Positions 36,034-51,400 of a stretch of 64,000 nt of DNA are shown here, piece by piece; position 1 is the first letter of the stretch, and the number at the start of each line of letters is the position of its first letter. Source of the DNA: Leptobrachium leishanense (taxonomy: Eukaryota; Chordata; Amphibia; Anura; Megophryidae); NCBI GenBank assembly GCA_009667805.1, contig CM019069.1, forward strand, positions 60,257,422 through 60,321,421. The letters are read 5' to 3'. The translations under genes were made by a program, and so were the position numbers. The notes under the pieces were generated by a model. The model did no database searches. It was not told the DNA's origin and saw only the letters and a list, made by a program, of their open reading frames with translations.

Positions 36034-36240
36034 CCCCTTCACTACAAGTGATTTTCCAAAAAGACACAGGCGAGAACCAGTGATTTTATTGGAAAATCGT
36101 TTTTAATGATACGGTAAGAAATATTTGGGAATATTCACAATGTAATTCCTACTGTCATAACCTATTTGACAGATGTTGCTCTCTGCTGGCCAAATAGAGT
36201 TACTGCAGCTCTGAGTTGCATGCAGGATCAGCTTGGGAGC
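36034..36240. mobile_element. Truncated TTAA-type element end
   Basis: It starts TTAA-CCCCTTCACTACAAGTGATT, like the element at 23305. Its inner part at 36155-36240 matches 55283-55366 in inverted orientation (CCTATTTGACAGATGTTGCT and following). The right terminus is missing or unrecognised. Confidence 0.5.
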
Positions 36241-36252
36241 AATTCTTTAGAG

Positions 36253-36436
36253 CAGTGTTTCTCAAACCTGTCCTCGGGACCCTCAGCCAGGCCAAATTTT
36301 GCAGATCACCTTGGGGAAATGCAGACTGAATCCTGCAATCACTGAGCAGCAAATCATATCACCTGTGCGGTGCTTCAGATATCTGGAAAACCTGGTGTGT
36401 CAGTGGGTCCTGAGGACAGTTTTGTGAAACACTGCT
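36253..36436. mobile_element. hAT-type MITE (CAGTGTTTCTCAAACC ends)
   Basis: Ends CAGTGTTTCTCAAACCTGTC and (inverted) CAGTGTTTCACAAAACTGTC; flanks CTTTAGAG/CTTTACAG. The interior GCAGACTGAATCCTGCAATC recurs at about 8030, 49440 and 61680. Confidence 0.8.
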
Positions 36437-36659
36437 TTACAGGCATTCCCCAGCTGGTTCTAGAAAGTGCGCAACTGACCCACTTGGGTCCAAAGTGAAA
36501 AGGTGCTGCAACAATATAAATATGTCTTTTTACCTAACACTGCGGCTCACACTCATATACAAATATAAAAATACAAATAAAAACAATTGTCTTCTGTGAC
36601 ATCATGGAGATTATAGTTTCATGGTTTATGGGAAGGCATCATTAGAGCACATAAATACT

Positions 36660-37110
36660 GGATGGAGGAGGTACATAGTATACAGAGGAAGGACAAGTGG
36701 GAACAAAGGTTGTATAGATGAGTAAGGTGGCAAGGGTTATATAGTTGCTGAATAAGGGGGCAGGGGTTATGTTAGATAAGTAGGGTGCAGATGGTGTATA
36801 GATACTTGGTCAGGGGGATGCTGAGGTTATGTAAATGTTGGGTAATGGGGCACTGGTGATTTGGATATTTAAATGCTGGAATGTATATCACTGCTGAGTA
36901 GAGGCACTGGGCATATACATGTGGCATTTGGGGAGAAAGAGGATATTATTATTGTCATCATTTATATATCGCCAACAGTTTCTGCAGCGTTTTACAATAA
37001 CCAAAGGGAACGAAATACATATATGATATGTAGATGCTGTGTAGGGATATATTGATTTTGGCGAAAGTGGTGGAGGATGTATGTAGATGCTGGCTACATG
37101 GCGTCAGATC
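36660..37110. repeat. Degenerate tandem repeat, left of Tc1
   Basis: Loose units of about 30-45 bases recur with cores such as GGGGCAGGGGTTATGTTAG and GGGTGCAGATGGTGTATAGA. The same pattern resumes at 38705-38840 on the other side of the Tc1 element, so the transposon landed inside the array. Confidence 0.6.
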
Positions 37111-37112
37111 TA

Positions 37113-38702
<1,590 letters not shown>

Positions 38703-38704
38703 TA

Positions 38705-38840
38705 TAAATTTAAATAAGGGGGTAGTGGGTGTACAAATTCTGGCTAACGAGGCAGATAGTATATAGCTATTAAGGGCCTAATGGGTGTATATATGCTGGG
38801 TAAACGGGCCAAACATAGGTGCTGGGTAAGGAAAACAAAC
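38705..38840. repeat. Degenerate tandem repeat, right of Tc1
   Basis: Continuation of the array at 36660-37110, with units such as GGGTGTATATATGCTGGGTA. Confidence 0.55.
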
Positions 38841-39062
38841 ATATCTAGCCCCTGCATCTATCTATCTATGCCTCTACCTAGTTTATCTCTGCAACCATCT
38901 ACCATATTCAGTGGGCATTTACTGCTGTAATGTATATTTATAGGAAGAGCAGGTAGCGTATAGGTATGTAGTGATGTACAGATACTAACAAATATCATAT
39001 GTTCGAACCATTTGAGATGGTAAAAGGACAAGGAGTTTATTATTGGACGGGTTGTCCCTTTA

Positions 39063-39357
39063 GGCAGGCGCGCGTCAGACAAGCGTATTTGAAGAGCAGA
39101 AGGATCGTCTGTGAGCGTGGACGTTTCTTCCATTCGACGCCCGTCTGGCCACCTGCAAGGCTCGATCCTCCTATGGAGAGTAACACTTAGCGCTAGGACA
39201 CATGTTGACAGAGCTGCAATGACGGAGAGGGCTGCTGTACGGACGCTGTTGCATACAACAGCGTGTGGCTGGCTCCGTCGCAGCATCTCAATGCTGCGAC
39301 TGACGCCAGAAGGCACGTTAGTACAGGCGTACATAGTGCACTCGTCTGACTCCAGCC
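39063..39357. mobile_element. MITE, second subfamily
   Basis: Left end GGCAGGCGCGCGTCAGAC, right end GTCTGACTCCAGCC, TTA on both sides. It shares CGCCCGTCTGGCCACCT with the copies at 29886, 45177 and 61931. Confidence 0.65.
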
Positions 39358-42300
39358 TTAACTGGAGCAGAACATTGCTTCGAGATGTTCTCAGGCGTGT
39401 GCATTTAGTTTTCTGTGCAGATGGATCTGCCTTACGAGTATCATTAGCAACTCATCCATCCAAATCAAGGTCCTGTCCCTGAGTTATGTTTAAGTTTGTC
39501 CTGATCTTTATAAAGCGAATATCTGTTTGCTACATTATAAAAATGTACTCCACTTTAGGGCTCGGTTTGGAGTCAGGTGTAAACTTAAGCAGCGCCATTA
39601 AAGTCCATGGTGTTATATCAGCTCTGGTTAGGTGTACACCTGACTTTTCAATATAGCCCTTAACCACCCAGCTCTCTGGTGATCTCCCATTTTAACCCTT
39701 TAAATCAAGGATCTCAAGGATGCTCCAGCTGTTTATTGCCTACAACTACCAAAATTCTTTTGAAAGCAATAAATGGTCAGAATCATGGGAGGCGTTGACC
39801 AGAAACATCAGGGGGGGGGGAACGGGACACAAGTTTGAGATCCCCACTTTAAAGTCTGAATATCCCTCATGGTGGCTCAGCATCACTGGAATCCCAATGT
39901 GTGTTGAGATTGCAGGGACACCAGATTTTCAGAGCAAATACATAAATCAGTTGGCTCTTTCAAGATTTCAACTTTTATTTTTTGGAATACATGTTAACAT
40001 TAGTGTAACTCCACTGACACTTTACCACCTAAGCAGCAGTGTCTGGAAGCAAAAGAGGGGGCCTTCACCAGCTGCATATGGCTTGAAAGCACAAACATTG
40101 AGCCTAGGATTACAAGGATGAGTGGGCCTGATGCACACTTTGTTCTGATGTTCCTTGAATAGATGTACTGTCTTTTATAGGAGAAATGAAAGCACATCAT
40201 GAGTATTGGGATCGGCTAAGTGTTGTGCCACCATATAAAGGGCACAATGTACATCATACAAAACCAATTTTTGTGACAGACTTAACCACAACATCCAAAG
40301 ATCGAAAAGATATGAAAATATAAGTAACACTGGTTTACTGGTGAAATATCAACCCGCAAAATACATTGGGTGATATTACGCACGACCTTGTACATGGACC
40401 TATATTGGCTTTGTAAACTCACCTGGAATCCAGAGCCGGGCTCCTTCGGCACAGTCCAGACATGGCACACTGCTACTTCCTGTAGGAGGCAGCATGTCAA
40501 GCGACACAGGGAGGCAGCCAATCATATGGCTTTGAATTAGCCCTCAAGACCCCCCCCGGAGGAAAGGGGCAAAGGCACTGGCAAAGTTGAACACAGTAAA
40601 AATAGGCGTTTAGTTGGTGCTTCACAAAAGTAAAATCCAAAGTTTGTGTTAGAACAAGTGCCATTTTTGTATCTTTGGCAAACAATGGCACCGATTGTAT
40701 AATGCCGCCATTTAATTATCCCCATCTCAAATCACACTATCAGGTGCACCTCTCCTCCTGGATGCCAGCTGGTAGAAATCAATGCTATAATGAATACACA
40801 ATGTTTGACAGAGGGAGTATCTGGATCCCTCTGCTGGAAGATCCACAATTACACTTGTAACAAAATCCATTTGCAAACCTTTGCAGTCGGCACACCTAAG
40901 GTAACATTTAAACTCTTCCTACCTTCAATACTGAAAAATGGTTACCTATGTATTCTATAAAAAAGGTATATGTATTCTATAAGGTAAGGTGTTGCTACCC
41001 TTTGGGGTTTTTTGCTTTCATACTTTAAAAATAACAAATGAACATTTGATATATTCTGAAAAAAACTATATTTTTTGTAATTCTGTTTAGAACATTTACT
41101 TAAACATGTAAAGAAAGTCTGCAAACATTTATACATGATTTTGGGCTCTTAACAGCCTGTGAACAACAAGTACAAATATATGCAGTAAATGAGTAAAAGT
41201 ATAACAGCCTAGTACAGAAAGACCTTAAACATAGTTTCTGCAAATTAAAAAGTGAAGTGTACAGGAACCATGATATTGGAGCATTGATCTCCAACCCATG
41301 TTGATGGTCTCCAACTCCCAAAATTTGTTTGATGATATCCCGAAAGTGGATTTCTTACTGCTTAATTAAGAAAAACCATCATTCCATTAAGTGTTGGTCT
41401 TCGGACAATTTTTAGCCGCCTTTGTTCAAGCCAAAAGAAAGTATCACTAGTGACTGTGTCACGAGCCCACGACATTTGGTTGGAATCCCTGGAGCATTGT
41501 CCCAGAAAAACCAGTGAGACCGTTAAACGTTTTAAAGATCAGAATGGCGAACACGTAACTGATGCTACATTGGATTCATTCACGCTATCTAGAACCACAG
41601 TCCTGTTTTCTGTGTCAGGGCAGGCTTTTGAATGATGCCACTCGAGGACTCCTCTGCTCAATTATAGATTCAATGGACAGGCTTCTGGTGGCCATTAAAT
41701 TCTGAAGACTGGAACCAGGAAATAAAGTCACAGTCTTCTTTTTTGGATGCCCCCTGGGCATGTCAGGCAAACCAGTTACATGGCTTCTTATGCCAGTCAG
41801 GAAAACCTGCGCAAACAAATTGCCTCGTCTTGGCAGAAGGCTTGCCTATCTCTAACATTTTTCTACCTTCAATCATCTCACTATGTGCAACATGTTCTAG
41901 TAAAGGTTGTCATAGATCGCCATTAGAACCAACGTCTTGCACAGCTAGAAATGTGTAAAAATTTAAACAAGTAACTCAGAAAATACATTTTGTACATAAA
42001 GTATATTTTGTGATGCAAAATAAAAAATACATGGTTTACAAACATTTTCTATACACAAAGATTAAACTTTGATTTAAGAAAATAAAAGGTTAAGGGAGGT
42101 TTGCAAATGTAGTCTTTCTCCCTTCATATGACAAACCAAACTGAGGAGACAGATGAGTATGTTGCCGAGTAATACCAGTCTTAATTGCACAAGAATTAAG
42201 GATAAAAAAAAACTCAGCAAATTTAGGCAATGTTGGATCCCAGGCTCTTGATGTGTTACGATCTCCATCATCGTCAAATCCATGCTTAGTTGGCCACCAC

Positions 42301-42384
42301 CAGTGGCCAGCACATTTTAATGTGCAGTTCAGAAATATTCCCAAGTCTCTTAACAGTTGATAATCAGAGAGTCCATTTTCTAGC
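39358..42384. other. Intergenic, including NOP58 3' UTR at its right end
   Basis: Old MITE-like sequence near 39690-39860. The last few hundred bases before 42385 must include the NOP58 3' UTR, whose end was not fixed. Confidence 0.45.
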
Positions 42385-42438
42385 CTAATCCTCCTCTTCA
42401 TGTTTAACTTTCTTCTTCTTTTTCTTCTTCTTGGAAAC
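42385..42438 (-). CDS. NOP58: NOP58 coding exon 15 with stop codon
   Basis: Encodes [17 protein letters not shown] and then TAG (42387-42385), a basic then acidic end similar in character to mammalian NOP58. The acceptor is CCACCAG. The last intron is 3.2 kb and packed with repeats. An ATTAAA at 42321-42316 is a possible but unproven poly(A) signal. Confidence 0.92.
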   Translation of the reverse strand, partial: VSKKKKKKKKVKHEEED

Positions 42439-45400
42439 CTGGTGGTGGAGCAAATATAATTTGATAAGCATTACGAGCCATGAACTACAGATAATCACCT
42501 TCCACCAGTACCATCCCAGTGAAATACAGGGAACCTTTTTCTGAAATCCATGCACCTGTAGCTTTAGTGATTGTCACAAATAAAACAAGACTAGTAATAA
42601 AAGTCAATGAGAACAGAAAACAACCTTAACCCCTTAAGGACGGGAGTAATTTTGCAACTTCGGCGCTGTTTCGAAGTAGACGTTTGCTGACCTCATTTTG
42701 ACCGTTTTTAAACGCGGTTTTAAGTCACGTATTATTATACCACCCAGGCAAATTATATATCGTTCTTTCCGGCAGACTCGAAAGATTAATAATATATCAT
42801 GATTATATGTATAGGTCATGCCCTGCCAAAATGCTATTAACAAAAAATGTAAAAAATAAATAAAAACAAAATTTCAATCATCCACAGTGTGTAAAGTGTT
42901 TTTTTAAAAACATTTATTATCCGAGCCTTTGCGGTCATATGCTATGGGGTAGATTTGTTAAAAAAAATTAGAACAGGGAACCCATTTTTTTTGGGGGGGG
43001 GGGGAGAAATTGCATGATTTTAGCTAAACCCCTGCAAAAAAAAAAAAAAAAAAGTGAAGCATCATTGTTCACATTATAATTGAAATGTGAATAGTGCTGC
43101 ATTAACCCCTTAAGGACCTCTGACGTACCCTGTACGTCCTGTACTCGGGTCTCCCTTAGACCCGCGGATGTACAGGGTACGTCAGCGGCGCCAAATCCCC
43201 CTCCTGCCCGATACTCACCTCCCTCGTCGGATCCCACGGCGATCTGGCAGGGAGGAAGCCTGCCCATGTGATTTACATGGGCAGGCGAGGCTGATGACGT
43301 CGCCACGCTGCGTGGTGACGTCATCAGAAGGTGCCCCCATGTGTTTCAATGGAGGGGAGGGGGGGCTCCTTCGGAGCCCTCTATCTCCCCAACCATTGAA
43401 GCTAGGGAGATGCAGTTTGCACCGCTGGAGAGGAGAGAGCCTCCCCTTTCCAGCGGTGTATGGCATTTACAGTTTCGCCGCCGGATCGCTTTTCGGCGCC
43501 AATTGGCGCCAAAACGCGATTCAAACCTGGAGGGGGGCTGACATCTTGGATGTCAGCCAAGCCTCCAGGTCCCCCCCACCCACTGACAACCTCACCATAT
43601 GTGTGAGGATGTCAGTGGGCCAGTTAACCCTCTAGCTGCCATGTAGAGATAAGGGGATCCTAAGGATCCCTTTATCTCCCGATCCATGGCAGCTGGATGG
43701 TCATATTTGCCATCATTTAAAAGGCCTGATTATGGCCTTTCAAATGATACCAAACATGACCAGGTTTGGTTTTAAAAAAAAATTAAATAAAAAAAATAAA
43801 ATAAAAAAAAATTTTTTTTTTAAAAAAGTTTTTTTTGTCTGGGGGGAGTTTAATTAAATAGGACCTAGGCTGTCATCTAAAAATAATTAGCACAAAATGG
43901 TCAGAATGAGCGCAGCGCACATAGGTGAACCGTCTCAGCAGTGAAGGGGTTAAAAAGCAAACGCATGTTAAAATTGGGTATTTCTAGTCTCGGGACAAAA
44001 TTTTGAACCTATTTAGCCGGGGTCTTTTTGGGTGGTTGTAGATTTTGGTGATTAAATTACGAAAAAGTGTGTTTTTACCATTTTTTCATATTTTTTTTTT
44101 TATAGTAAATTATTCGATATGATGGAAATAATGGTATTTCTAGAAAGTCCATTTAATGGCGGGAAAAAGGGTGTATAATATGTGTGGGTCGAATAAACGA
44201 GTAAGAGGAAAAATTGTTCCAAACACTAACAGCGCAGAAATGTAAAAACAGCAGCGGTCACTAAAAGACGGATTTGTGTAAAACCGCCCGGTCACTAAGG
44301 GGTTAAAAAAAAATATATATTTTTAAATTTTTTAAACTTCTATTTTACATTTATCATGGTCATGTTTGATATCATTGGAAAGGCCATGCTCTGGCCTTTC
44401 CAGTAATATCAGACATGACCCCCTAGCTGCCACCGATCAGGAGATAAAGGTTCAAAGAGCCCCCCTATCTCCTCTATGGGATTTCCATAGGAAATCCCTT
44501 TGCAGCTAGGGGGTTCCCCAGTTAACTGACATCGCGCAATGAGTCAGTTGACGTGGAGGGGGAACCCAGAGGTGGGGGCTGCCATCCAAGATGGCTGCCC
44601 CCACTGGAAAAAGGCCACGGTCTTGCACCGATTGGTGCCAGGCTGCGACCTGGCAACTAAGGGGTTAACCCCCTACAATCGCTGGAAAGGTCAGGCTGTG
44701 ACCCTTCCAGCGATGCTGGCCAGTCGCCTGGTCCCCGGCGATGGGGAGATAGAGGGATCCAAAGGATCCCCCCTCCCCTTCAGGCACCTCCCCTGCGCGG
44801 GGGGGACGGGACGCCTGAAACTGACGTCATCGCCCCACCGGCACGATGACGTCAGTGCGCCGGGAGAAGGGATACATGCCGATCTGACTCCGCGGGAGTC
44901 AGAGCAGCGTGGGAGCGTCCGGAGGAGGTGAGTATTGCCGGAGGGGGGCTGCAAACGCCGAGGACGCACAATTACGTCCTACGGCGTTAAAGCCCACCTA
45001 ATGCAGGACGTAATTGTACGTCCTGCGGCATTAAGGGGTTAAATACCGTAATGCTGGATACAAAGAGTTTTCTTTTTTTAAAATTAAAAACCAGAAGAAG
45101 TTTTAAAAAAGTCTTGAATCTTTCGGCATGCCACAAGTTTGGTGCATACAACCCGATAATGCTCGACTAGCAATTCAGGCCGGGGGCAGATGTGCGGTAG
45201 TAAGAGCGGGAGGAACGTACGCGAGAGTGGACGTTCCTTACACCCAAATCCCGTCTGGCCACCTCTGAGTGCAGTCAGCGTGCTCGGCGCTGCAAGGCTC
45301 GATCCTCCTATGGAGGATCGCGCTTTGCAGCCCCGTCAACGAGTGTCTAGAGCTTTAACGAGGAGGCTTTGTGCACGCGCTACAGCGTGTGACCGGCCCC

Positions 45401-48400
45401 GTTACAGCATCACAATGCTGTGACGGACATGGGTAGGCACATCAGTACAGGAGCACCTAGGTTTCTCGTCTGACACCAGCCTTAGTTCGCAAGAAACTTT
45501 GCTATCAATATTAGTCAGCTTGTCAAATATGACCACCATCACCACAAACCTGGCATTGTTTACTTCACAGCGAAGGAGGGCTGCTTATTTCCCCCCCCTT
45601 TTACTAACGCAGCCACTTATCTTTAAAGTTGTAGTCATGGCCTTACCTCAGCTGTGCTGGTTGTGGGTTCTTCCTCCTCTTCTGCCATCACCTCCACTTC
45701 AATGGGTTCGTCCCCTTCCTCGACTTTAATCTTCTTCTTTTTCTTTTTCTTCTTAGGCGTTTCTTCTACTGGTTCTGCTGTACAGAGCAATATTGTTAAT
45801 GCAAATCGCTGCCAGATTTGTAACAGAGTTGAAAAATGTTCTTGTCAGTGATGATCTATGGTCTGGATGCTATTTTAAAGATTAAAAGGCAGTTTGGGAC
45901 ACTAAACAGATGAATGGCTTTTTTTAATGTCTGGATATACAGAAAAAGGGAGTGAATGTTACACACACCGTAACAACTGCTGAAACCTAACTAAATAGGA
46001 GCTTTCGATTTCATGTAACGGTCAAGCCTTTAAGGGGTACAGATGTCAAACCAATGGCAGATCAAGACATCAAGTAATCATACATAAAGCAGGGGTGGCA
46101 ATCTTTGCCCTCCAAATATTTTGGAATTACAGTTCCCATGACGTTTGGTCAATCCAATGAGTGCCTGAGCATCATGGGCGACGTAGTTTCAAAACATCTT
46201 GAGGGAAAAGGTTTCTGAACCCTGGGTTAAAGGACAACTCAAAAGCTAAAAACTGACCTTGTGACTGGAGGACCAGAGCAATGTACAAGTGTAATAAGTC
46301 AAATCCTTACAGATTGAGTGCCCTGTATACTGAATTCCAAAATACCAAATCGGATTATTTTTTTTTTAGTGCCAAAATTGCACCAAGAGAGGAAAATACC
46401 ACACATGAACTCATCTGACTAGTGATATATAGATATATAAATATCTATCCTTCAGGCTACAGGCATAAGGCATTTTATACAAATAGTCCAGAACCCAAAA
46501 GGCTTCTTATTCCTAAGCATTTCGGATAAGGGGGATACGTAACCTGTAACAAAAACTCACTGATGTCTATGATCATTCATAGAATTTCTGGCTTAATGAT
46601 TACGACACTAGGACTTGAATTTTAAGTGACAGATTCACTTTAAATACAAACCTTCCTCTTCTTCTTGCTCTTCCACTTTAGCAATTTTGGGCTTTTTCGC
46701 TTTTTTCACTTTGACCTCGGCAGGTTGTTCCTCCTCTTGCTCCACTTCTTCGAACTTGCGTTTCTTTGGGACGGAGGGCAATGTGGAGTCACCGGACGGA
46801 TCATAGGTTCTAACCTCACTGCAAAGAGTACAACAGAAACTGGTTAAAGACCGGATTCATTTAAAGTAGGCACCTTTAGTGGGGTGTTGAGGAACGATCC
46901 TACAAACAGATCACTCATAACTGCAAATGGCTTATACGAATTTTAGAAACAAATGTAAACACGTGGTTTATTACTCTAAATCTAGAAAATTCAGTGAGCG
47001 CTTACCTCTTATGTTGGTACTTGTCAGCCCTGGCAAGTGCTTTTCCGGTGCCACTGATTCTTTTCAGCTGACGAATGAAAAGAACATTAGTGAAGGGGTT
47101 CACACAGCACTGTCTGCAGTTCTATCATCAAGATTTTGGTCTCAGATGAGGTAGTGACTGAAATTGCCCTCATCGTTATCAGGCAATTAAAATATGGAAT
47201 CAATGACCAGCCCGCAGCACATGCAGAAATCACTAGTGGCACTTACCCCCCTTTCCTCGAGCTGCCGGAGACGAATCTCTAGTTTTGCTCTGGTCTCCAA
47301 ACCCAGATCTGCGTTGGTGTCCTCCCCGAGAGCATCGTATCTGATGGCAAGAGATGCCTTTGCAGCCAGCATGCGAGAGATCTGTGGAGCAGACAGGAGG
47401 AAAAAGGTCAACGTGAATTGAAAACATTGCATGGCATAGCGTGACGGATTTACAATCTGGAGCACCAAGGCTACCTGTAAATTTTAACATATTATATAGG
47501 ATAGGTTACTATCAAGAGCCGGGGACAAAGAAGAAGGTGCTATTGAATCAACACACGCCTGAATATAACACCACACAGATACTGGACGTACCTTGCCCTT
47601 GTTCTTTGGTGTAGTCTGACCCACCAGAGAAGCGTGGTAGATCAAACCATATTTTGGAGTGTCCCGTTTAGTCTTCAGAGCTCTGAAAAGCGCCTTCTCG
47701 GCTCCTAATATTTGCACAGTTGATGCGGGATGTTTAGCCAAATTCAGCAGAGATCCTGGGGGAAAAGAAAGGATTTATTTCTAGTCTCAAATTTTAATGC
47801 ACAGGATCAGGTTTCCTGCCAGATGTAAGAACACACTTATGTTGTATCTACAGCGTGAACCACATGGGAATACAGAACATGTTTTAATGTGGATCCCGCA
47901 TTGGCCAGAAAGCGCACTACCTGTGTAATGTACTCATTTGCATGTCATTGATGGGACTTGATTTTGACTGTGGGCATAAGATCCAATGTATTTGCTTGTA
48001 TTGGGAGAGAAGTCGAAGTGATCTCAGATGAGGTAGTGACTAAAATTGCCTTCATAGTTTATCAGGCAATTAGAGAGAATCATCATCACTGATCACACAG
48101 GATAGGACTGTGAGCTGCAAGACTTCAAAACGCGTCACCCATTTACAAAAACCCTGCGTCACCCATTTACAAAATCAACTTAGGCTAGGGTCAGACTAAC
48201 GCATTTTTCGCGTTGTCCGTGAAAAAGTGCGTTTGAACGAATGGACGCATTTTTTCACAGAATACGCGATAGCGGTCATACGATGCGCATTTCCGTCCGT
48301 GATTTTGTACGGATCATCAATAAAACCCTTTTTGTGTCGGGACGTTATGTTGGCCGGACATTAGCAGCGTCTGACGTCTCCTAATCTCACACGCCGCTAG

Positions 48401-51400
48401 TGGACGCAGCGCACTCTGTACGTCATTACTAGCGGTTTCACGTTCTCGAAAAAATGCGTTCGTTTGCCACTTACGTTGCGCAGCCACACTTTTCTGCGGC
48501 CATTCTTCGTATGCTGCCCGGCATTGGACGTCATTTGCTGCTAGCGCGGCCGTGATTTAGTGCTGCTAAACGCACGTTGATACTGCGTTAGCCTTAAAGA
48601 TGTCGCACAGCACGAGGCTTACCTGCATGGGATATGAGTCTGGCACCGACTAACTCGCCTACTAGCAGTGTGAGGTTGGGTGCGATGGCCATCATTCTGT
48701 TCTTCAGATAATCATATAGTTGTGACCTGTATTCTGTAATTTCAATCACCTAGAACAAACAGGAATGAAATTAACACCAAACAACTTATGCATATTATGC
48801 ACAATGTGTGACATTAACACCAACAAAACTAAACATTACACAAATAAAAGCATTTATTCTGTCACATAGGATGCTTTGGACCAAGTGCTCTTCTTCTGGA
48901 CATAAACTTGCCCAGAATAGGTTTCCATTTGAAAGGAAAAGAATACACACTTTATCCGAAACACAGACCTCTGCAGTTACCATGTTGAGGGGAGGGAAGA
49001 GAGATCTGGATAAGGAAACAGATTAAAGAGACTCCAGGAGTTGTGGCCGCGGTCTCGCGAGATCTTACGAGGCTGAACGTAAGATCTTGAGAGCGCAGCC
49101 ACAAGTCCCAGAGTTGCGTTTAACGTACGCACGCCAGCAGCCATTCGCTGAAACGCAGCCAGCTGCCGAACCTGAATATTGTTATTAGACAACTCTGCCA
49201 GACAGTCCTCACATACCACCCAGTGAGCCAGCCCAGCGCTGGCTTCTGGTATCTGTGCGAGTATCAGGAGCATTTGTATGGATACAAGTACGAATGTACG
49301 GTACCGGAATCCCAGGTTTTCACTGATCTAGAGCAGCGGTTCCCAACCTTAGTCCTCAGGATGCACTAACAGGCCAGGTTTGCCAGATATCTGAAGCACA
49401 GCACAAGTGATATGATTTGCTGCTCAGTGATTGCAGGATTCAGTCTGCATTTCCAAGGTAGATTTTAAGGATTGACTTGTTAGTGGGCCCTGAGGACAGG
49501 GTTGGGGGAAACAGAATTGCTCAAAATGTTCTTATACATATTTGCAGCAACAAGTCATTTAGTGAATGCTGCACGAAGGTTTGATCGTGAATGGGTCAAA
49601 GAACAAAACTATTTGAAGAGAAAAACCCCCATAAGCTATACCCCCAAGGCTCTGCATATCTACAATCTTTACAAAAAATATCAAAGCAAATGCAGAGCGG
49701 TGAAAGTGTTAAGTTGCCATTAAAAGACAGTGGATGCATTAGATTTGATTCTATATAAAAGAACAGTTCCCACGCGTCTTGATGTATGGCAACTCCCAGA
49801 GAGTTACACTTGTGTACAAACTTCTCCCTCAATATACAGACACCGGAGGTTCACTGGATCAGCATTTTACCTGATCACACAAGTACAAGATGTTGTTGAT
49901 GTCCTCTTCTGACACTTCTGTACCCATGGAGATCTCAGCGGCTGCCTTCACCTCAGCTTCCACCTCTTCTGGAATAAGCTCACTTAAGTCAAAGCTGGCA
50001 AAGTTGACCCTATCACCTAAAAGGGAGAATGCGAGGGTGACACTGTTTAAGCAGAACTAGAAGTCCAAGATGAAAAAAAAAATTCCACCGTTCATGTTCT
50101 GTTCTACACATATTGGATTCCAACTTATGCTTGCAGAACCTTGACTGTTAAGTAACAAACATTAAAGTCCTGTGCGGCCACGTAGAGTTTAGAGATGAAG
50201 TGACTGCCCTTAGGAGGCCTATAGGATCACCATCTTTTAAAAAGCACACAAGATTAAATGTACAGAATACAATACAGTAAAGCAATAAACATTTAGCCTG
50301 CAGAATCCAATAGATTCAATTCAGAGAGACATCTGGCCTCAGATGAGGTAGTGACTAGAATTGCCCTCATTGAAGTATCAGGCAATTTCAATGAAATCAT
50401 CATCACAGACCAGATTTTAGATCCTTTTTGAAGAAAGCGGTAAATTCTACAGTCATGGCACAATGAGCAACAGTGCCACCAGTGTAAAAGCAAGTCGAAT
50501 GGTTTAGCTGATGGAAGCTTGTACCAGAGAATCTTGTAAAGTCCTAAAACCTGACTCTGGAACCATGTTGTTACAATGCTACGGGAAACGTATTCTCTAA
50601 ATTCAATGTTTAGATTTTTTAAGAACTGTAAGCCAGGGGTCAGCAACCTTGGCGCTCCAGATGTTCTGAATCCACATCCCACATGATGTCCAGGACGTAC
50701 TTGAAAAACGAGAGAAATCTCAATGTATCCTTTCTGGTAAAATCCATTATAAATAAAAAGTTCAGCCTGTCATGTAATTAGCTTAACATCACTGGAGATG
50801 TAGTTCCAAGGGCTGCTGACCCATGCTGTAAACGGTCATAGTCTGATGAAAATCATAGGACACCACCTGTCTTCCTTTGAGGTAGTAACTAGAATTGCCC
50901 ACATTGAAGTATCAGGCTCATTATATAAAGATTGAAGGTCTACCAGTATAAGCAACATTGAATACAAAGAGTGCACGCTAGCACATTTTAACAAGATTAA
51001 GTTTGATTTTAGCATAACAATGTTTTAAGACATTGGGCTCCAAAACAAAGTGTCCTGATGGATCAAACACACTTACCGACTGCCCGGACACTTTTGCAGA
51101 AGGCCAGATTGTCTGTTATGATTTTGCCCAGTTCAGGGAAATGCCACCCGTACCACTCTCTGCATCGCATTACGTAATTGTTCAGCTCTTTATCCAGATC
51201 GTCCAAAAGTGCTGTTGGGCAACAGTGAAAAAAATGTTAAAATAAAAACAACAGTCACATCTAAATTGCAAGTGACCTCTCTACTGTAAAAAGTAAATAT
51301 TTAACTTTCAATTAAGACCAATAATCTTCCCGATTTGTTGGTTCAACCGTGATGGGGTAAGCTTTAAAGAGTCTGTTGCCCTGCAGCATATCTCAACTAG

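Noticed and set aside
43168..43635. 155-codon frame in NOP58 intron 14
   Set aside because: Lies within a TTAA-flanked non-autonomous element with hairpin-rich sequence; no transposase motif.
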